A stretch of 64,000 bases of DNA from Clostridiaceae bacterium (GCA_904501755.1 CAJGBV010000004.1:1-64000); one strand, 5' to 3'. Counted from the first letter of the stretch, positions 23,866 through 33,150 are shown. Made by a program: numbers and translations. The notes: generated by a model not told the origin, from the letters alone.

Positions 23866-24527
23866 TTATTTATTTCCTTTATTATATCTGCTATTTCATA
23901 AGGCTTTTCCACTATATATCTTGCTCCCGCATTTCTCAGTTCTTCTTCATCTCTGAATCCCCACAAAACACCAACAGGAGTATTTCCACAGTTAAGAGCT
24001 GTATCAATATCCGCATTTGAGTCCCCCACAAAAAGACATTCATCAGGGTTTACATCCATCTGTGTCATAGCAAGAAAAGGCATATGAGGTTCAGGCTTTG
24101 TAGGTACGCCATCCCTCTGACCGATAATTGCGGAAAAAACATTTTTATCAAAAAGCTTTGGCACCAAAACATCTGTCATAGTCTGCGCCTTATTGGTTAC
24201 AATAGCTATAGAAATCTCCATTTCCAAAAGCGTTTTAATAAGGTTATTTATGCCGTCATAAACACAGGATTTATCGGCACAGTGTTCTTTATAATAGTCA
24301 TAAAATTCTTCTCTGAGCTTTAAAACATATTCCCTGTCACTGCGAAAGCATTCAGGTAATGCACGACGCATCATAACCTCATTTCCATTACCTACAAACA
24401 TCTTAAATTCATCCGTTTCGTGAGTAGGATGGCCGTGTTTACTTAAAACATAATTCACCGAATGAGCCAAATCACCAAGAGTATTGACAAGTGTTCCGTC
24501 AAGGTCAAATAAAACCGCTTTAATCAT
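23862..24527 (-). CDS. HAD-family phosphatase, phosphoglycolate phosphatase-like
   Basis: 221 residues with HAD motif I DLDGTLVNT at 8-16, motif II VTNKA near 113, motif III Lys and motif IV VGDSNADID near 166. The cap domain fits Gph/PpaX-type subfamily IA. Substrate unproven. First gene of the minus-strand unit with the MFS gene. Confidence 0.9.
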   Translation of the reverse strand: MIKAVLFDLDGTLVNTLGDLAHSVNYVLSKHGHPTHETDEFKMFVGNGNEVMMRRALPECFRSDREYVLKLREEFYDYYKEHCADKSCVYDGINNLIKTLLEMEISIAIVTNKAQTMTDVLVPKLFDKNVFSAIIGQRDGVPTKPEPHMPFLAMTQMDVNPDECLFVGDSNADIDTALNCGNTPVGVLWGFRDEEELRNAGARYIVEKPYEIADIIKEINK

Positions 24528-24591
24528 TTTATAATTTCACTTCCATTCTTATCTAATATACCACTATTTACACATTATTTCAAGAATTCTA

Positions 24592-24620
24592 TTGACTAAA
24601 ATACAATAAAAGGTTAAAAT
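24592..24620 (+). promoter_or_regulatory. Promoter of the DUF1292 gene
   Basis: TTGACT, 17-base spacer, TAAAAT. Confidence 0.7.
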
Positions 24621-24649
24621 ATTCTTAGAAATTACAAGGAGTGTTTGCG

Positions 24650-24961
24650 ATGAACGAAAATATTAAAAACGAAGAATATACCCCTGACCTTATCAACCTT
24701 ACTGATGACGATGGTAATGAATATAACTTTGAAGTTCTGGACAGACTTGATATAGACTCAGGTTCTTATCTTGCTCTTCTTCCTGTATATGACGACCCCA
24801 AGAAAATGCTTGATGACTCGGGCGAGCTTGTTATCGTTAAGGAAGAGGAAGAAAACGGTGAATTCTTCTATAGTGAAATCGAGGACGATGACGAATACGA
24901 AACCGTTGCCGACGCTTTTTCTGACAGACTTGCTGACTTTTACGAAATAGCTGACGAATAA
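24650..24961 (+). CDS. DUF1292 (YrzB-type) acidic protein
   Basis: 103 residues, very acidic, from the ATG after AAGGAG. The pattern LTDDDGNEYNFEVLDRLD and YLALLPVYDD is that of DUF1292 proteins, usually found near ruvX or alaS in Firmicutes. Function not established. Directly followed by the 6S-like RNA. Confidence 0.9.
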   Translation: MNENIKNEEYTPDLINLTDDDGNEYNFEVLDRLDIDSGSYLALLPVYDDPKKMLDDSGELVIVKEEEENGEFFYSEIEDDDEYETVADAFSDRLADFYEIADE

Positions 24962-24966
24962 AATTA

Positions 24967-25150
24967 CCTCCTGCTCTGTTCGCGGACTGTGGCTTTTATA
25001 ACCCTACAACCATATTATCGGGGCTGTTGCTCGGATGGCGGGTATGCAGGCCTCCCACTTTTAGTGGACGTTGGAAGCACAAAACCATTCGGCTGGCACC
25101 CACCTGCCTAAGTGCAGGTTATCAAATGCCCATTACGGCAGAGCGGGATA
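24967..25150 (+). ncRNA. ssrS: 6S RNA (SsrS) candidate
   Basis: About 184 bases closed by TCCTGCTCTG with CAGAGCGGGA (one G-U), with a 5' side TGTTCGCGGACTGTGG similar to the start of 6S RNAs and internal hairpins CACCTGC/GCAGGT and CCCAC/GTGG. The long rod with a central open region and the length fit 6S RNA, which binds sigma-A RNA polymerase. Assigned from overall shape and end motifs, not from a covariance model. Confidence 0.7.
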
Positions 25151-25176
25151 CTTTTTAAAAAAGGAAGTTACTATTT

Positions 25177-25434
25177 ATGAGTTTTAACGGAATTTTGCGT
25201 CCTGTAGACAATCTTGGACGCCTCGTTATTCCCAGAGAGTTTCGAAAACTGTTAGATGTTAAAGACGGTGAGGACAGCTTTGAAATGTACATAAATGATA
25301 ACAAAGAGCTTGTTCTGAAAAAATACTGTCCCGTCTGTACACTGTGCAGTAGTAATGAAGGTCTTATGGATATTGAGGGAAAGCTTATCTGTAAAAAATG
25401 TATACAAAAGATTTCTGAAATGCGTGAAATTTAA
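25177..25434 (+). CDS. AbrB/SpoVT-type DNA-binding protein with zinc ribbon
   Basis: 85 residues. The N-terminal ~45 residues form an AbrB swapped-hairpin domain (GILRPVDNLGRLVIPREFRK). The C-terminal part has CPVCTLC near 49-55 and CKKC near 72-75, a likely zinc site. AAGGAAG precedes the ATG. AbrB proteins regulate transition-state and sporulation genes. Targets here are unknown. Confidence 0.9.
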   Translation: MSFNGILRPVDNLGRLVIPREFRKLLDVKDGEDSFEMYINDNKELVLKKYCPVCTLCSSNEGLMDIEGKLICKKCIQKISEMREI

Positions 25435-25472
25435 AAAGACTTGGAAACACTCCAGTTTCCAAGTCTTTTTTA
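25433..25472. terminator. Bidirectional terminator
   Basis: AGACTTGGAAAC pairs with GTTTCCAAGTCT around ACTCCA, with T runs. It separates the AbrB gene from the facing GH16 operon. Confidence 0.9.
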
Positions 25473-26360
25473 TTATTTAGCTATTTCTGCCTTCTTGGCT
25501 TTAATTTCTTCAGCAAATTTCACTTCTTCTTTTTCGGGGTTCTGATAGAAGCGAACATAATCAATATAATAATCAATGGGCATTTCATCCTCATCGGTTA
25601 AAACAAAATCTTCAGGGCGCCAACTTCTGCCGTTAGTAAAGATTTCATTATTAAAGATTATGTAAGCAAAATCGTGGAAGCCCTCCATACCCTTGATTCT
25701 GTCTTCACCGAATTCACCGCTTTCGTCAATGGGGAAACGGGTATACATCTCATCATCAACATAAAAAGACATATATTTTTCATCCCACTCAAAGCCGTAG
25801 GTATGGTACTCATTATTAAGGTTTTCATAATTTTCAAATTCGAAGGCACGCTTAAGACTGCCCTCTCCACCGGGAAGCATTACATGAAGCTCACTTGTAA
25901 CCCATTTATGAAGATTTGACACCACATATCTATCACTGGAGAAAACCTCGAATATATCAATTTCAGCCATATAATGAGCTTTTTTAAATGGAGTGTTCGA
26001 CTTCATCCAAAAAGACGGCCAAGCACCATGACGGAAAGGAAGTTTTCCCCTCATCTCAACATATCCGTATTTGAAGTTCATGGTTTCCATTGTGGTAAGA
26101 CCTTCGCTCAAGGTATAAGCCTTATCAGGAAGAGAACTTTTTAAGACCTGCATATGAAGTTCATTGTTTTCTACCCTGCAACATTTCTCACTGTTATCAT
26201 ATTCACAGTCAAGTCCGTTCATTGTTCTGGCGAAATTCCATTTGGTCATATCAAGCTGTCCGCCGTCAAATTCATCAAACCAAATAAGCTGTCTGCCGTA
26301 TTTTTCATAGGGTATTCCTCTTTTTTCTGCTTCAGCCTTAATTTTAACGTGGTGTAACAT
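25473..26360 (-). CDS. GH16 beta-glucanase, no signal peptide
   Basis: 295 residues with a GH16 fold throughout: WFDEFDGGQLDMTKWN near 27-42, YVEMRGKLPFRHGAWPSFWM near 100-119 and the catalytic ExDxxE as EIDIFE at 133-138. Family enzymes cut beta-1,3 or mixed 1,3-1,4 glucans. There is no N-terminal signal or membrane helix, so it may act inside on imported oligosaccharides, or leave by another route. Last gene of a three-gene GH16 operon; 13 bases after the previous gene. Confidence 0.92.
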   Translation of the reverse strand: MLHHVKIKAEAEKRGIPYEKYGRQLIWFDEFDGGQLDMTKWNFARTMNGLDCEYDNSEKCCRVENNELHMQVLKSSLPDKAYTLSEGLTTMETMNFKYGYVEMRGKLPFRHGAWPSFWMKSNTPFKKAHYMAEIDIFEVFSSDRYVVSNLHKWVTSELHVMLPGGEGSLKRAFEFENYENLNNEYHTYGFEWDEKYMSFYVDDEMYTRFPIDESGEFGEDRIKGMEGFHDFAYIIFNNEIFTNGRSWRPEDFVLTDEDEMPIDYYIDYVRFYQNPEKEEVKFAEEIKAKKAEIAK

Positions 26361-26373
26361 AGTGCTTTCTCCT

Positions 26374-27777
26374 TTATTTAAAAATTATTATCTTATCCGT
26401 TTCTTTATTCTGATAAAGGCGGATATAATCAACAGTATACTCTATTACCTTTGTTTCGTCATTACTGAGTCGACTGCCTTCAGGTGCCCAGGAGCTGTAG
26501 TTATTGAAAATAAAGCAATTAAGGGCAACATAGTGCAAATCCTGAAAGCCCTCCATACCCGGCATACTGGGGCCGAAATCGTGTTCATTATCTACATAAA
26601 GAGTACAGTAACATTCCCCGTCAATATAAAATTTATATTCGGTATCTGTCCATTCAAAGCCGTAATTATGCCAATCGGTTGCCTCTTCATTAGAGGAAAA
26701 GCTGAATTTTTTTGATGTACCTATTCCGCCGCTTACATGCTCACTTCCCCATTTATGAAGATTACAGGCAAGGCTGGTTTCATCAGAAAATACCTCAAAA
26801 ATATCTATCTCAGCACCGTATAAGGTTTCATAAGCACCCGGATAAGCAAGTTCCCAGAAACCAGGCCAGGCTCCGTGTTCAAAGGGCACCTTTGCCCTCA
26901 TTTCAAGGTATCCGCCCACATAAGCCATACTTTGATAGGTAGTAATTCCGTCGGGAACGGAATAGTGATAATTCTCTTCATCTGTTGGACGGGCATACAT
27001 TGTCATAGTTCCATCCTGAAAGGATAAATTGCTGTCATCTGTAGTTATTAAAAGAGAAGGATTCCTCATAGTACGCTTATATGTCATTTTGGTATCACTA
27101 AGACTTTTAGCATTTTCGAATTCCTCGCTCCATACAAGCGTTCTGCCGCCGCGATTATACACAGTTTGGGCAATTTTTACTTCTCCTGACACACTTAAAG
27201 CCGACTGTTTTACCTTAATTGAGTTTTCTCTTTTTTCATACCATTCTTTAAAGCTTTTGCTTTCCTCAAAAAACGATTTTAAGCTACTATTGTAAAGTTG
27301 TTCGGAAAGATCAGTATTCTCCTCAAGCTTTTCAATTACCTGTTTTTGTGCACTTTCGTCCAGTAGCCACTGAAGAACAACAAGCCTTTTACCATCATTA
27401 TCACGGGTAATAAGGCGGTCGTGATAAAATTCTCGCTCACCTGTATTATGTTCCAGCACAAAGGTAATGTCATAGACCGTAAGTTCTTCTAAAACAAATA
27501 GAGTATGGGAAGAAAGGAACTTAATGGTACCACCCATAAATAAGCTCATATCCTTAGTTAAATCATCAGATATAACACTGGAGATCGGTTCAATATATTT
27601 TTCGAACATATAGCCTTCGGGACATGAATACAGATTTTTGAGATTTTTTTCGAAAGTTTCTCTGATTTCACACTGCTCTTGTGTTTCACTGTACTCATTA
27701 ATAGTTTCTTTATCAGTACAGCCACAAAAACTAACAACAAGAAAAAAAATCACAAGTAAGGCTGTAAAATTTCGCAC
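26374..27777 (-). CDS. GH16 beta-glucanase lipoprotein with N-terminal extension
   Basis: 467 residues. Lipoprotein signal with Cys20 (SFCGC). An extension of ~190 residues of unknown fold precedes the GH16 domain (about 212-460), with LEMRAKVPFEHGAWPGFWEL near 291 and catalytic EIDIFE at 323-328. Predicted to be anchored to the outer face of the membrane and to depolymerise beta-glucans there. Middle gene of the operon. Confidence 0.92.
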   Translation of the reverse strand: MRNFTALLVIFFLVVSFCGCTDKETINEYSETQEQCEIRETFEKNLKNLYSCPEGYMFEKYIEPISSVISDDLTKDMSLFMGGTIKFLSSHTLFVLEELTVYDITFVLEHNTGEREFYHDRLITRDNDGKRLVVLQWLLDESAQKQVIEKLEENTDLSEQLYNSSLKSFFEESKSFKEWYEKRENSIKVKQSALSVSGEVKIAQTVYNRGGRTLVWSEEFENAKSLSDTKMTYKRTMRNPSLLITTDDSNLSFQDGTMTMYARPTDEENYHYSVPDGITTYQSMAYVGGYLEMRAKVPFEHGAWPGFWELAYPGAYETLYGAEIDIFEVFSDETSLACNLHKWGSEHVSGGIGTSKKFSFSSNEEATDWHNYGFEWTDTEYKFYIDGECYCTLYVDNEHDFGPSMPGMEGFQDLHYVALNCFIFNNYSSWAPEGSRLSNDETKVIEYTVDYIRLYQNKETDKIIIFK

Positions 27778-27791
27778 CGATTTCCCTCCTG

Positions 27792-29273
27792 TTAATAAAG
27801 CTTTATTTCTTCTCCATTTTTCTGATATAGTCGCACATAATCTATAACATAGTCTGCCGAGCCGAAATCATCATTATTTTCAACATGCAAACTGCTGCTC
27901 GCCCAACTTTGTTGGTCGGTATACACCCAGTTATTAAAGCAGACATAATAAAAATCATGGAAACAATCCATACCGGGATAAGCAGTTGAAAAATCGTCTT
28001 CTTCTCTTATCGAAACAGTGAAATAACATTCTTCATCTACATAGAATTTCATAACATCCGGTGTCCACTCAAAACCATATACATGATAGGTATTGCTTAA
28101 ATTTTCCTTATCCTCAAAGACATATTTTTTCTGTCCTGTTGTAACACCGCGGTTAGAAAGCTGTTCTGAGTAACTGCCACCATACCATTTATGTAAATTA
28201 GGCACACAGGTATCAACCGATGAAAAAACTTCAAATATATCTATTTCTCCTCCGTATTTGGATTTTTGCAAATTTTTATCTGCCTTCATCCAAAATCCCG
28301 GCCACACACATATCTGATAAGGGATTTTAGCCCTCATTTCAAGATAGCCGTATTTAAAAGACATTATATTATATGTGGAAACACTTCTGGCGGTGGTGTA
28401 GTTTTTATTTCCGTCGGAGGTTATTCTGAGCACTAAATTGCCGTCCTTAACAAAATAGTTCTTTTCTTCCATAGAGGTCACAAGATTAGTATCCCTGGTA
28501 AACATATGGTCGACCGTATTAGTCAAATGGCTTATAAGCTCACCTGTAGATTTTACATTAAATTCGTGATTCCACACAAGCTTTCTGTCACCTTTGTTCC
28601 GGGGAACCGAGGTATCGGTTTTTTCCTCTTCTTCATTGTGTGTGAGTAGATTATCCCTTACATCGCTAATTTTGGGTTCAATGTAAACAATTCTGTTCCC
28701 GCTTCCATCTGTTAAGGTTATAGGTGAAACAGCAACGCTTATAAACGTGCTTGTTGCCTTTGAGGAAGAACCCAGTTCTTTATTACACACAGCAAAGGCA
28801 TCCTCTATTTTAAACAGATATGACTCATAGGTATCTGCCAGCTTTGTCTGTATATCATCATCATATATTCTCTGAATAACAATAAGAGATTCTTCGATTA
28901 AAACAACATCATTAATAAGTGTAGAGTCATTGAAAAGCGCCGAAACACAGTAAAGCTGACCATCCTCGTGATTCCCGATTTCTTTAGCAATAAGCTTATC
29001 GACGGTTTTGCCCTCATAGCTTTTACCCAAAGAAATTAAAGCCTGTGATATATCCGCAGTGCTGTTTTTAATACTACTGCTAAGGATATTAGAGGAAAGA
29101 TTTTCATAAATACCTTTAAGCCAATCGGCGATTTCACTTTCCTCGGCTGTCATTTGTGCTACTACCTGATTACTGTTTGGATTTGAACTTGCATTATTAC
29201 TACCCTTTGGGTTGCATCCTGTAAGCATTATCAATACAAGCAGTAACGCTATAATTCTAATATGATTTTTCAT
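27792..29273 (-). CDS. GH16 beta-glucanase lipoprotein with N-terminal extension
   Basis: 493 residues from the ATG after GGTGATTGATTTT; in-frame starts further upstream lack a ribosome site. Lipobox LTGC with Cys20, a Ser/Asn-rich linker, a ~170-residue region of unknown fold, then GH16 from about 230, with LEMRAKIPYQICVWPGFWM near 311 and catalytic EIDIFE at 343-348. First gene of the triple GH16 operon. No transporter or regulator for glucans is beside it. Confidence 0.92.
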   Translation of the reverse strand: MKNHIRIIALLLVLIMLTGCNPKGSNNASSNPNSNQVVAQMTAEESEIADWLKGIYENLSSNILSSSIKNSTADISQALISLGKSYEGKTVDKLIAKEIGNHEDGQLYCVSALFNDSTLINDVVLIEESLIVIQRIYDDDIQTKLADTYESYLFKIEDAFAVCNKELGSSSKATSTFISVAVSPITLTDGSGNRIVYIEPKISDVRDNLLTHNEEEEKTDTSVPRNKGDRKLVWNHEFNVKSTGELISHLTNTVDHMFTRDTNLVTSMEEKNYFVKDGNLVLRITSDGNKNYTTARSVSTYNIMSFKYGYLEMRAKIPYQICVWPGFWMKADKNLQKSKYGGEIDIFEVFSSVDTCVPNLHKWYGGSYSEQLSNRGVTTGQKKYVFEDKENLSNTYHVYGFEWTPDVMKFYVDEECYFTVSIREEDDFSTAYPGMDCFHDFYYVCFNNWVYTDQQSWASSSLHVENNDDFGSADYVIDYVRLYQKNGEEIKLY

Positions 29274-29327
29274 AAAATCAATCACCATTTCAATAGTACC
29301 AAAAAATTTTATGTAAATCAAGTATTT

Positions 29328-29361
29328 AAAAAGAAAAACCGTCTGCAAAAAGCAGACGGCT
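29328..29361 (-). terminator. Terminator of the P-loop gene unit
   Basis: Minus strand CCGTCTGC-TTTTT-GCAGACGG followed by a T-rich run. Confidence 0.85.
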
Positions 29362-29372
29362 AAAAATTTGTT

Positions 29373-29786
29373 TTATTTTTCTACGAAAGCGAGAACCTCA
29401 TTTGGAAGCTCATCCTCATTAGCAGAAATGGTGAAGAAGAAATTAATTTTTGTTTGATTGGAAAGAGCATCAACCTTCTTAAGAAAATCTGCAAGCTCAG
29501 CATAGTCGCGTGAACCTATACGAAGTGTTGCATCTCCGAAAATCTCAGTAACATCATAGTTACCTGCACATACACCGCAAATCATACCGTAGTATGCATC
29601 AAAACCTTTAATACCATAATGGTCAGCATCTATAAGTCTTACTTTATGAGTAAGACTGAATTTTAATGTATCGCCCTGTTCAAAGCAAACAACACAACCT
29701 TTGCTCTGTTCGGCAGCGGCATTAACAACATCCATCAATTTCTTTGTTTTGCCGGAACCCTTTTTTCCAATAATGATTTTTACCAT
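29373..29786 (-). CDS. Small P-loop ATP-binding protein
   Basis: 137 residues with Walker A GKKGSGKT at 7-14 at the very N terminus. No convincing Walker B or partner domain; the rest is alpha/beta. A recurrent conserved hypothetical in Clostridia as far as I recall, sometimes labelled as PilT-like on the P-loop alone, which I do not adopt. It follows pgi by 43 bases and ends at a terminator. Confidence 0.75.
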   Translation of the reverse strand: MVKIIIGKKGSGKTKKLMDVVNAAAEQSKGCVVCFEQGDTLKFSLTHKVRLIDADHYGIKGFDAYYGMICGVCAGNYDVTEIFGDATLRIGSRDYAELADFLKKVDALSNQTKINFFFTISANEDELPNEVLAFVEK

Positions 29787-29829
29787 AATTACCAGCTCCT
29801 TTTATATTCACCGCTTTTAAGCGGATATT

Positions 29830-31170
29830 TTACAGTCCGAGTCTTTGCTCCAATGCTGCCTTTTCGTTTTCATAACCGGGCTTACCAAGCAAAGCGAACA
29901 TATTCTTTTTATAGCTTTCAACACCGGGTTGGTCAAAGGGGTTAACACCCAAAACATATCCCGAAATTGCACAAGCCTTTTCAAAGAAGTAAATAAGTCT
30001 TCCGAGATTTTCTTCATCAGCCTTATCTAAATTTATTACAAGGTTAGGAACACCTCCGTCGGTATGAGCAAGAACAGTACCCTCGAAAGCCTTCTGATTA
30101 ACAAAAGACATAGGCTTTTCTGCAAGGAAATTAAGACCGTCGCCGTCGTTTTCTTCCTTTTCAATAACAACATCAGCGCCTGTATCTCCGATAGTTACAA
30201 CGGTTTCAAAAAGCATACGACTGCCGTCCTGTATATACTGACCCATAGAATGAAGGTCGGTGGAGAAGGTTACAGAGGCAGGGAAAATGCCCTTATTATC
30301 CTTACCCTCACTCTCACCAAACAACTGCTTATACCATTCAGCCATCATTGTAAAGCGTGGTTCATAGCTAACAAGCAATTCCACAGCCTTGCCCTTGCGA
30401 TAAAAGGCATTACGGATAGCAGCATATTGATAACACTCATTTTTATCAATATCCTTTACATTATATTCCTTTGAAGCAAGTGCCGCACCCTTCATAAGAG
30501 CGTCAATATCAGCGCCCGCAGCAGCAATAGGAAGTAGACCTACAGCAGTCAGTACAGAGAAACGTCCTCCAACATCATCCGGAATAACAAAGCACTCATA
30601 ACCCTTTTCGTCAGCCAATACCTTGAGAGTTCCTCTTGCACGGTCGGTAGTACAGTAAATACGAGCTGCCGCTTCCTCTTCACCGTATTTTTCCTCCAGA
30701 TACTTTTTAAGCACTCTGAAAGCAACGGCAGGTTCGGTTGTAGTTCCGCTTTTGGATATAATATTAAGGGAAACTCTTTTGTCCTCGCACAGCTTAAGTA
30801 TATCGTCAAGATAAGAACCGCTAATGCAGTTACCTGCAAAATAAATTTCAGGCACATCATTTCTTAAATTATTGTAGAAAGGCCCTTTAAGAAATTCAAT
30901 TGCAGCTCTGGCACCCAGATAACTGCCGCCTATACCGATAACAATAAGAATATCGGTATCCTTTTTGATTTTCTCAGCAGCCTTTTTAATTCTTTCGAAC
31001 TCTTCTTTATCATAATTTTCAGGCAAATTTACCCAGCCAAGAAAGTCTTTACCAAGACCATCTTTATTATTTACGGTATCATGTGCCGCATAAATTTCGG
31101 GAGCAATACCCTTAATTTCGTTTTCGTTAATAAAATCTTTTGCGTATTTGTAAGTGAAATTAATTGCCAT
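29830..31170 (-). CDS. pgi: Glucose-6-phosphate isomerase
   Basis: 446 residues from the ATG six bases after GGGG. The signature DDVGGRFSVLTAVGLLPI is present near 197-214, SKSGTTTEPAVAFR near 139-152 and an EKACAISGYVLGVNPFDQPGVE C-terminal block split over two helices. It interconverts glucose-6-P and fructose-6-P. The length is that of the short Firmicute form. Confidence 0.96.
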   Translation of the reverse strand: MAINFTYKYAKDFINENEIKGIAPEIYAAHDTVNNKDGLGKDFLGWVNLPENYDKEEFERIKKAAEKIKKDTDILIVIGIGGSYLGARAAIEFLKGPFYNNLRNDVPEIYFAGNCISGSYLDDILKLCEDKRVSLNIISKSGTTTEPAVAFRVLKKYLEEKYGEEEAAARIYCTTDRARGTLKVLADEKGYECFVIPDDVGGRFSVLTAVGLLPIAAAGADIDALMKGAALASKEYNVKDIDKNECYQYAAIRNAFYRKGKAVELLVSYEPRFTMMAEWYKQLFGESEGKDNKGIFPASVTFSTDLHSMGQYIQDGSRMLFETVVTIGDTGADVVIEKEENDGDGLNFLAEKPMSFVNQKAFEGTVLAHTDGGVPNLVINLDKADEENLGRLIYFFEKACAISGYVLGVNPFDQPGVESYKKNMFALLGKPGYENEKAALEQRLGL

Positions 31171-31270
31171 TTTTATACCCCTATTCTTTATTGTTTTTAT
31201 TGTACTATAAAACCCATTGATTTTCAACACTAAAATTGAAATTTTTTATAAATTTTTCACAACTTTAAGC

Positions 31271-32455
31271 CTAAAGAGTGCATAAATAGTTGAGCAATAT
31301 AGCAAAAGAACGCCATATTGTTCGCTTATGGACACTATTTTCAGCTTTTAAGGGAATACTTCCGATCTGATTATCGTTTTGCATATATATTATTTCCCCT
31401 ATTTGCTGTCCTTTTTCTATTGGCGCTTTTACATTTTCAGGCAAAATAATTTGGCTTGTTATTTCACCTTTATCATTTTTTCTAACCAAAGCAGAAAAGC
31501 TTTCGTCAGAAAAAAGCTCTATCATATCTTGGGTTCCTTTTTTTACCTCAACAAACATTTTTTCATCAGATTCAGCCTTAATTTCAACATTTTTATAATG
31601 CGCAAAGCCAAAATTGAGCAGTTTTTGCGCTCCTGCAAAACGCTCCTTGCTGGTTTCCCCGCTCATTACCACAGCTATAAGGGAGAGTCCGTCCCTTGTA
31701 GCAGAAGCAGACAGACAGTATCCTGCATCTGCCGTTGTACCTGTTTTCAGTCCTGTGCAACCCTCATAAAAGCGTACAAGCTTATTGGTATTAACAAGCT
31801 CAGACTCTCCGTTTCTCAGAGTGTCCATCCAAATAGTTGTGTATTCTGTAATTTTTTCGTGTTTTAACAGCTCTTTTGACATAAGAGCTACATCAAAGGC
31901 GCTGCTGTAGTGTTCAGGCGAATCAAGTCCGGTACAATTTTCAAAGTTAGTGTTATTCATACCCAGTGCCTTTGCCTTTTCATTCATCATTACAACAAAG
32001 CTTTCTTCGCTTCCTGCTACCGCCTCAGCAAGCATTACCGTTGCATCATTTGCCGAAACCACCGTAACGGCTTTAAGCAATTCGTGAACCGTCATTGTTT
32101 CCCCGGGCTCAAGCCATATCTGACTACCGCCCAAAGATGCCGCGGTATCGGTGCATACAATATTTGTGTCAAGGCTCAGTCTGCCGTCCTCAAGAGCTTC
32201 CATTACAAGTATCAATGACATAATTTTGGTAATAGACGCGGGAGGACTTTTTGCATCACTGTTTTCCTCATAAAGCACCTTACCGCTTTTTGCATCAATC
32301 AGTATACAGGATTTTGCCTTAATATCCAGCATTTCTCCCTCTGCCGCAACAGGTACAGCCTCAAGAGGAGTAGTGTCGGAAACCTCGTTAATTGCCGAGG
32401 CAGTTATGCAAAACAGCATACAAAAGGTCATAAATAAACATAAAAATTTCATCAT
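31271..32455 (-). CDS. D-alanyl-D-alanine carboxypeptidase, DacF/PBP5 type
   Basis: 394 residues. Signal peptide about 1-22. Penicillin-binding motifs SITK (Ser74-Lys77), SAN in place of SGN near 134, and KTG near 237. It trims pentapeptides outside the membrane; DacF homologues act in spore cortex maturation. I start at the ATG ten bases after GGGGG; an ATG three codons earlier is too close to that site. A C-terminal PBP5 beta domain follows the catalytic domain. Confidence 0.93.
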   Translation of the reverse strand: MMKFLCLFMTFCMLFCITASAINEVSDTTPLEAVPVAAEGEMLDIKAKSCILIDAKSGKVLYEENSDAKSPPASITKIMSLILVMEALEDGRLSLDTNIVCTDTAASLGGSQIWLEPGETMTVHELLKAVTVVSANDATVMLAEAVAGSEESFVVMMNEKAKALGMNNTNFENCTGLDSPEHYSSAFDVALMSKELLKHEKITEYTTIWMDTLRNGESELVNTNKLVRFYEGCTGLKTGTTADAGYCLSASATRDGLSLIAVVMSGETSKERFAGAQKLLNFGFAHYKNVEIKAESDEKMFVEVKKGTQDMIELFSDESFSALVRKNDKGEITSQIILPENVKAPIEKGQQIGEIIYMQNDNQIGSIPLKAENSVHKRTIWRSFAILLNYLCTL

Positions 32456-32491
32456 AAAAAGCATACCCCCATATTAAGAGATATGCTTTCT
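32455..32491 (-). terminator. Terminator-like hairpin enclosing the dacF ribosome site
   Basis: Minus strand AAAGCATA pairs with TATGCTTT, followed by Ts, and the loop contains GGGGG. It can end the mnmA-LUD transcript and may also affect access of ribosomes to the carboxypeptidase gene. Confidence 0.5.
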
Positions 32492-32499
32492 GATAAGTA

Positions 32500-33150
32500 T
32501 TAATAACCTAAAGCTTCACCGCAAATAATTACTTTTATTCTGTCCTTTGTTCTCTGATAGCCCTGAACAACATAATCACAGCAAATTCTGCCCTGTGTAA
32601 AACAGCCGTCAGAAAGGGAATGAGCTTCTTTACTCAGTGCCATACACTCACCCTTTGAAAAACAGTAGGACTCAATTCCCAACCGCACACAGTTTTTAGG
32701 TGCCGCAATTTCTTTTATTCTTTCAAAGCCCTCTTCACTGTTTCTTACCAGCTTATTTAACCCTGCAACCACAATAACACTGTCAGGGCCGTATATCATA
32801 GCCGCAATTCTGTTGCCGTTACCATCCACATTTATAAGCTCACCCTTTTGTGTGAGTGCATTTGTAGAGGTGAGAAAAACATCGGCTGTAAAAGCTTTTT
32901 TAAAGCATTTCACCCTTTCCTCAGGGGAAATACCGGGCTTATAACGGTCTATTATATCATAATTACCCTTACGAATTTCATCAACAGCACCTATAGTATC
33001 AAGGGTAACGCTACCGCCAAAAGCAACGCTGTCCCCCTCCTTTATAAGCCCTTTTATTATAGGCATTATATCCTCCTTTGTCTGAGCATAAAACGCCATC
33101 ATATTATTTTTTTCCAAAGCCTTAATCGTTTCTTTAATTTGCTCTGTCAT
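32500..33150 (-). CDS. LUD-domain (DUF162) protein
   Basis: 216 residues of the LutC/YkgG-like LUD fold: SVAFGGSVTLDTIGAVDEI near 41-59, DVFLTSTNALTQKGELINVDG in the middle and a Cys-rich C terminus (ESYCFSKGEC, GRICCDYVV). LUD proteins are linked to lactate utilisation, but stand-alone forms of this kind have no assigned role. Overlaps the end of mnmA by four bases. Confidence 0.88.
   Translation of the reverse strand: MTEQIKETIKALEKNNMMAFYAQTKEDIMPIIKGLIKEGDSVAFGGSVTLDTIGAVDEIRKGNYDIIDRYKPGISPEERVKCFKKAFTADVFLTSTNALTQKGELINVDGNGNRIAAMIYGPDSVIVVAGLNKLVRNSEEGFERIKEIAAPKNCVRLGIESYCFSKGECMALSKEAHSLSDGCFTQGRICCDYVVQGYQRTKDRIKVIICGEALGY

Noticed and set aside
25473..29273. Polysaccharide utilisation locus with transporters
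   Set aside because: Only the three GH16 genes are present; no ABC, SusCD or regulator genes adjoin them.
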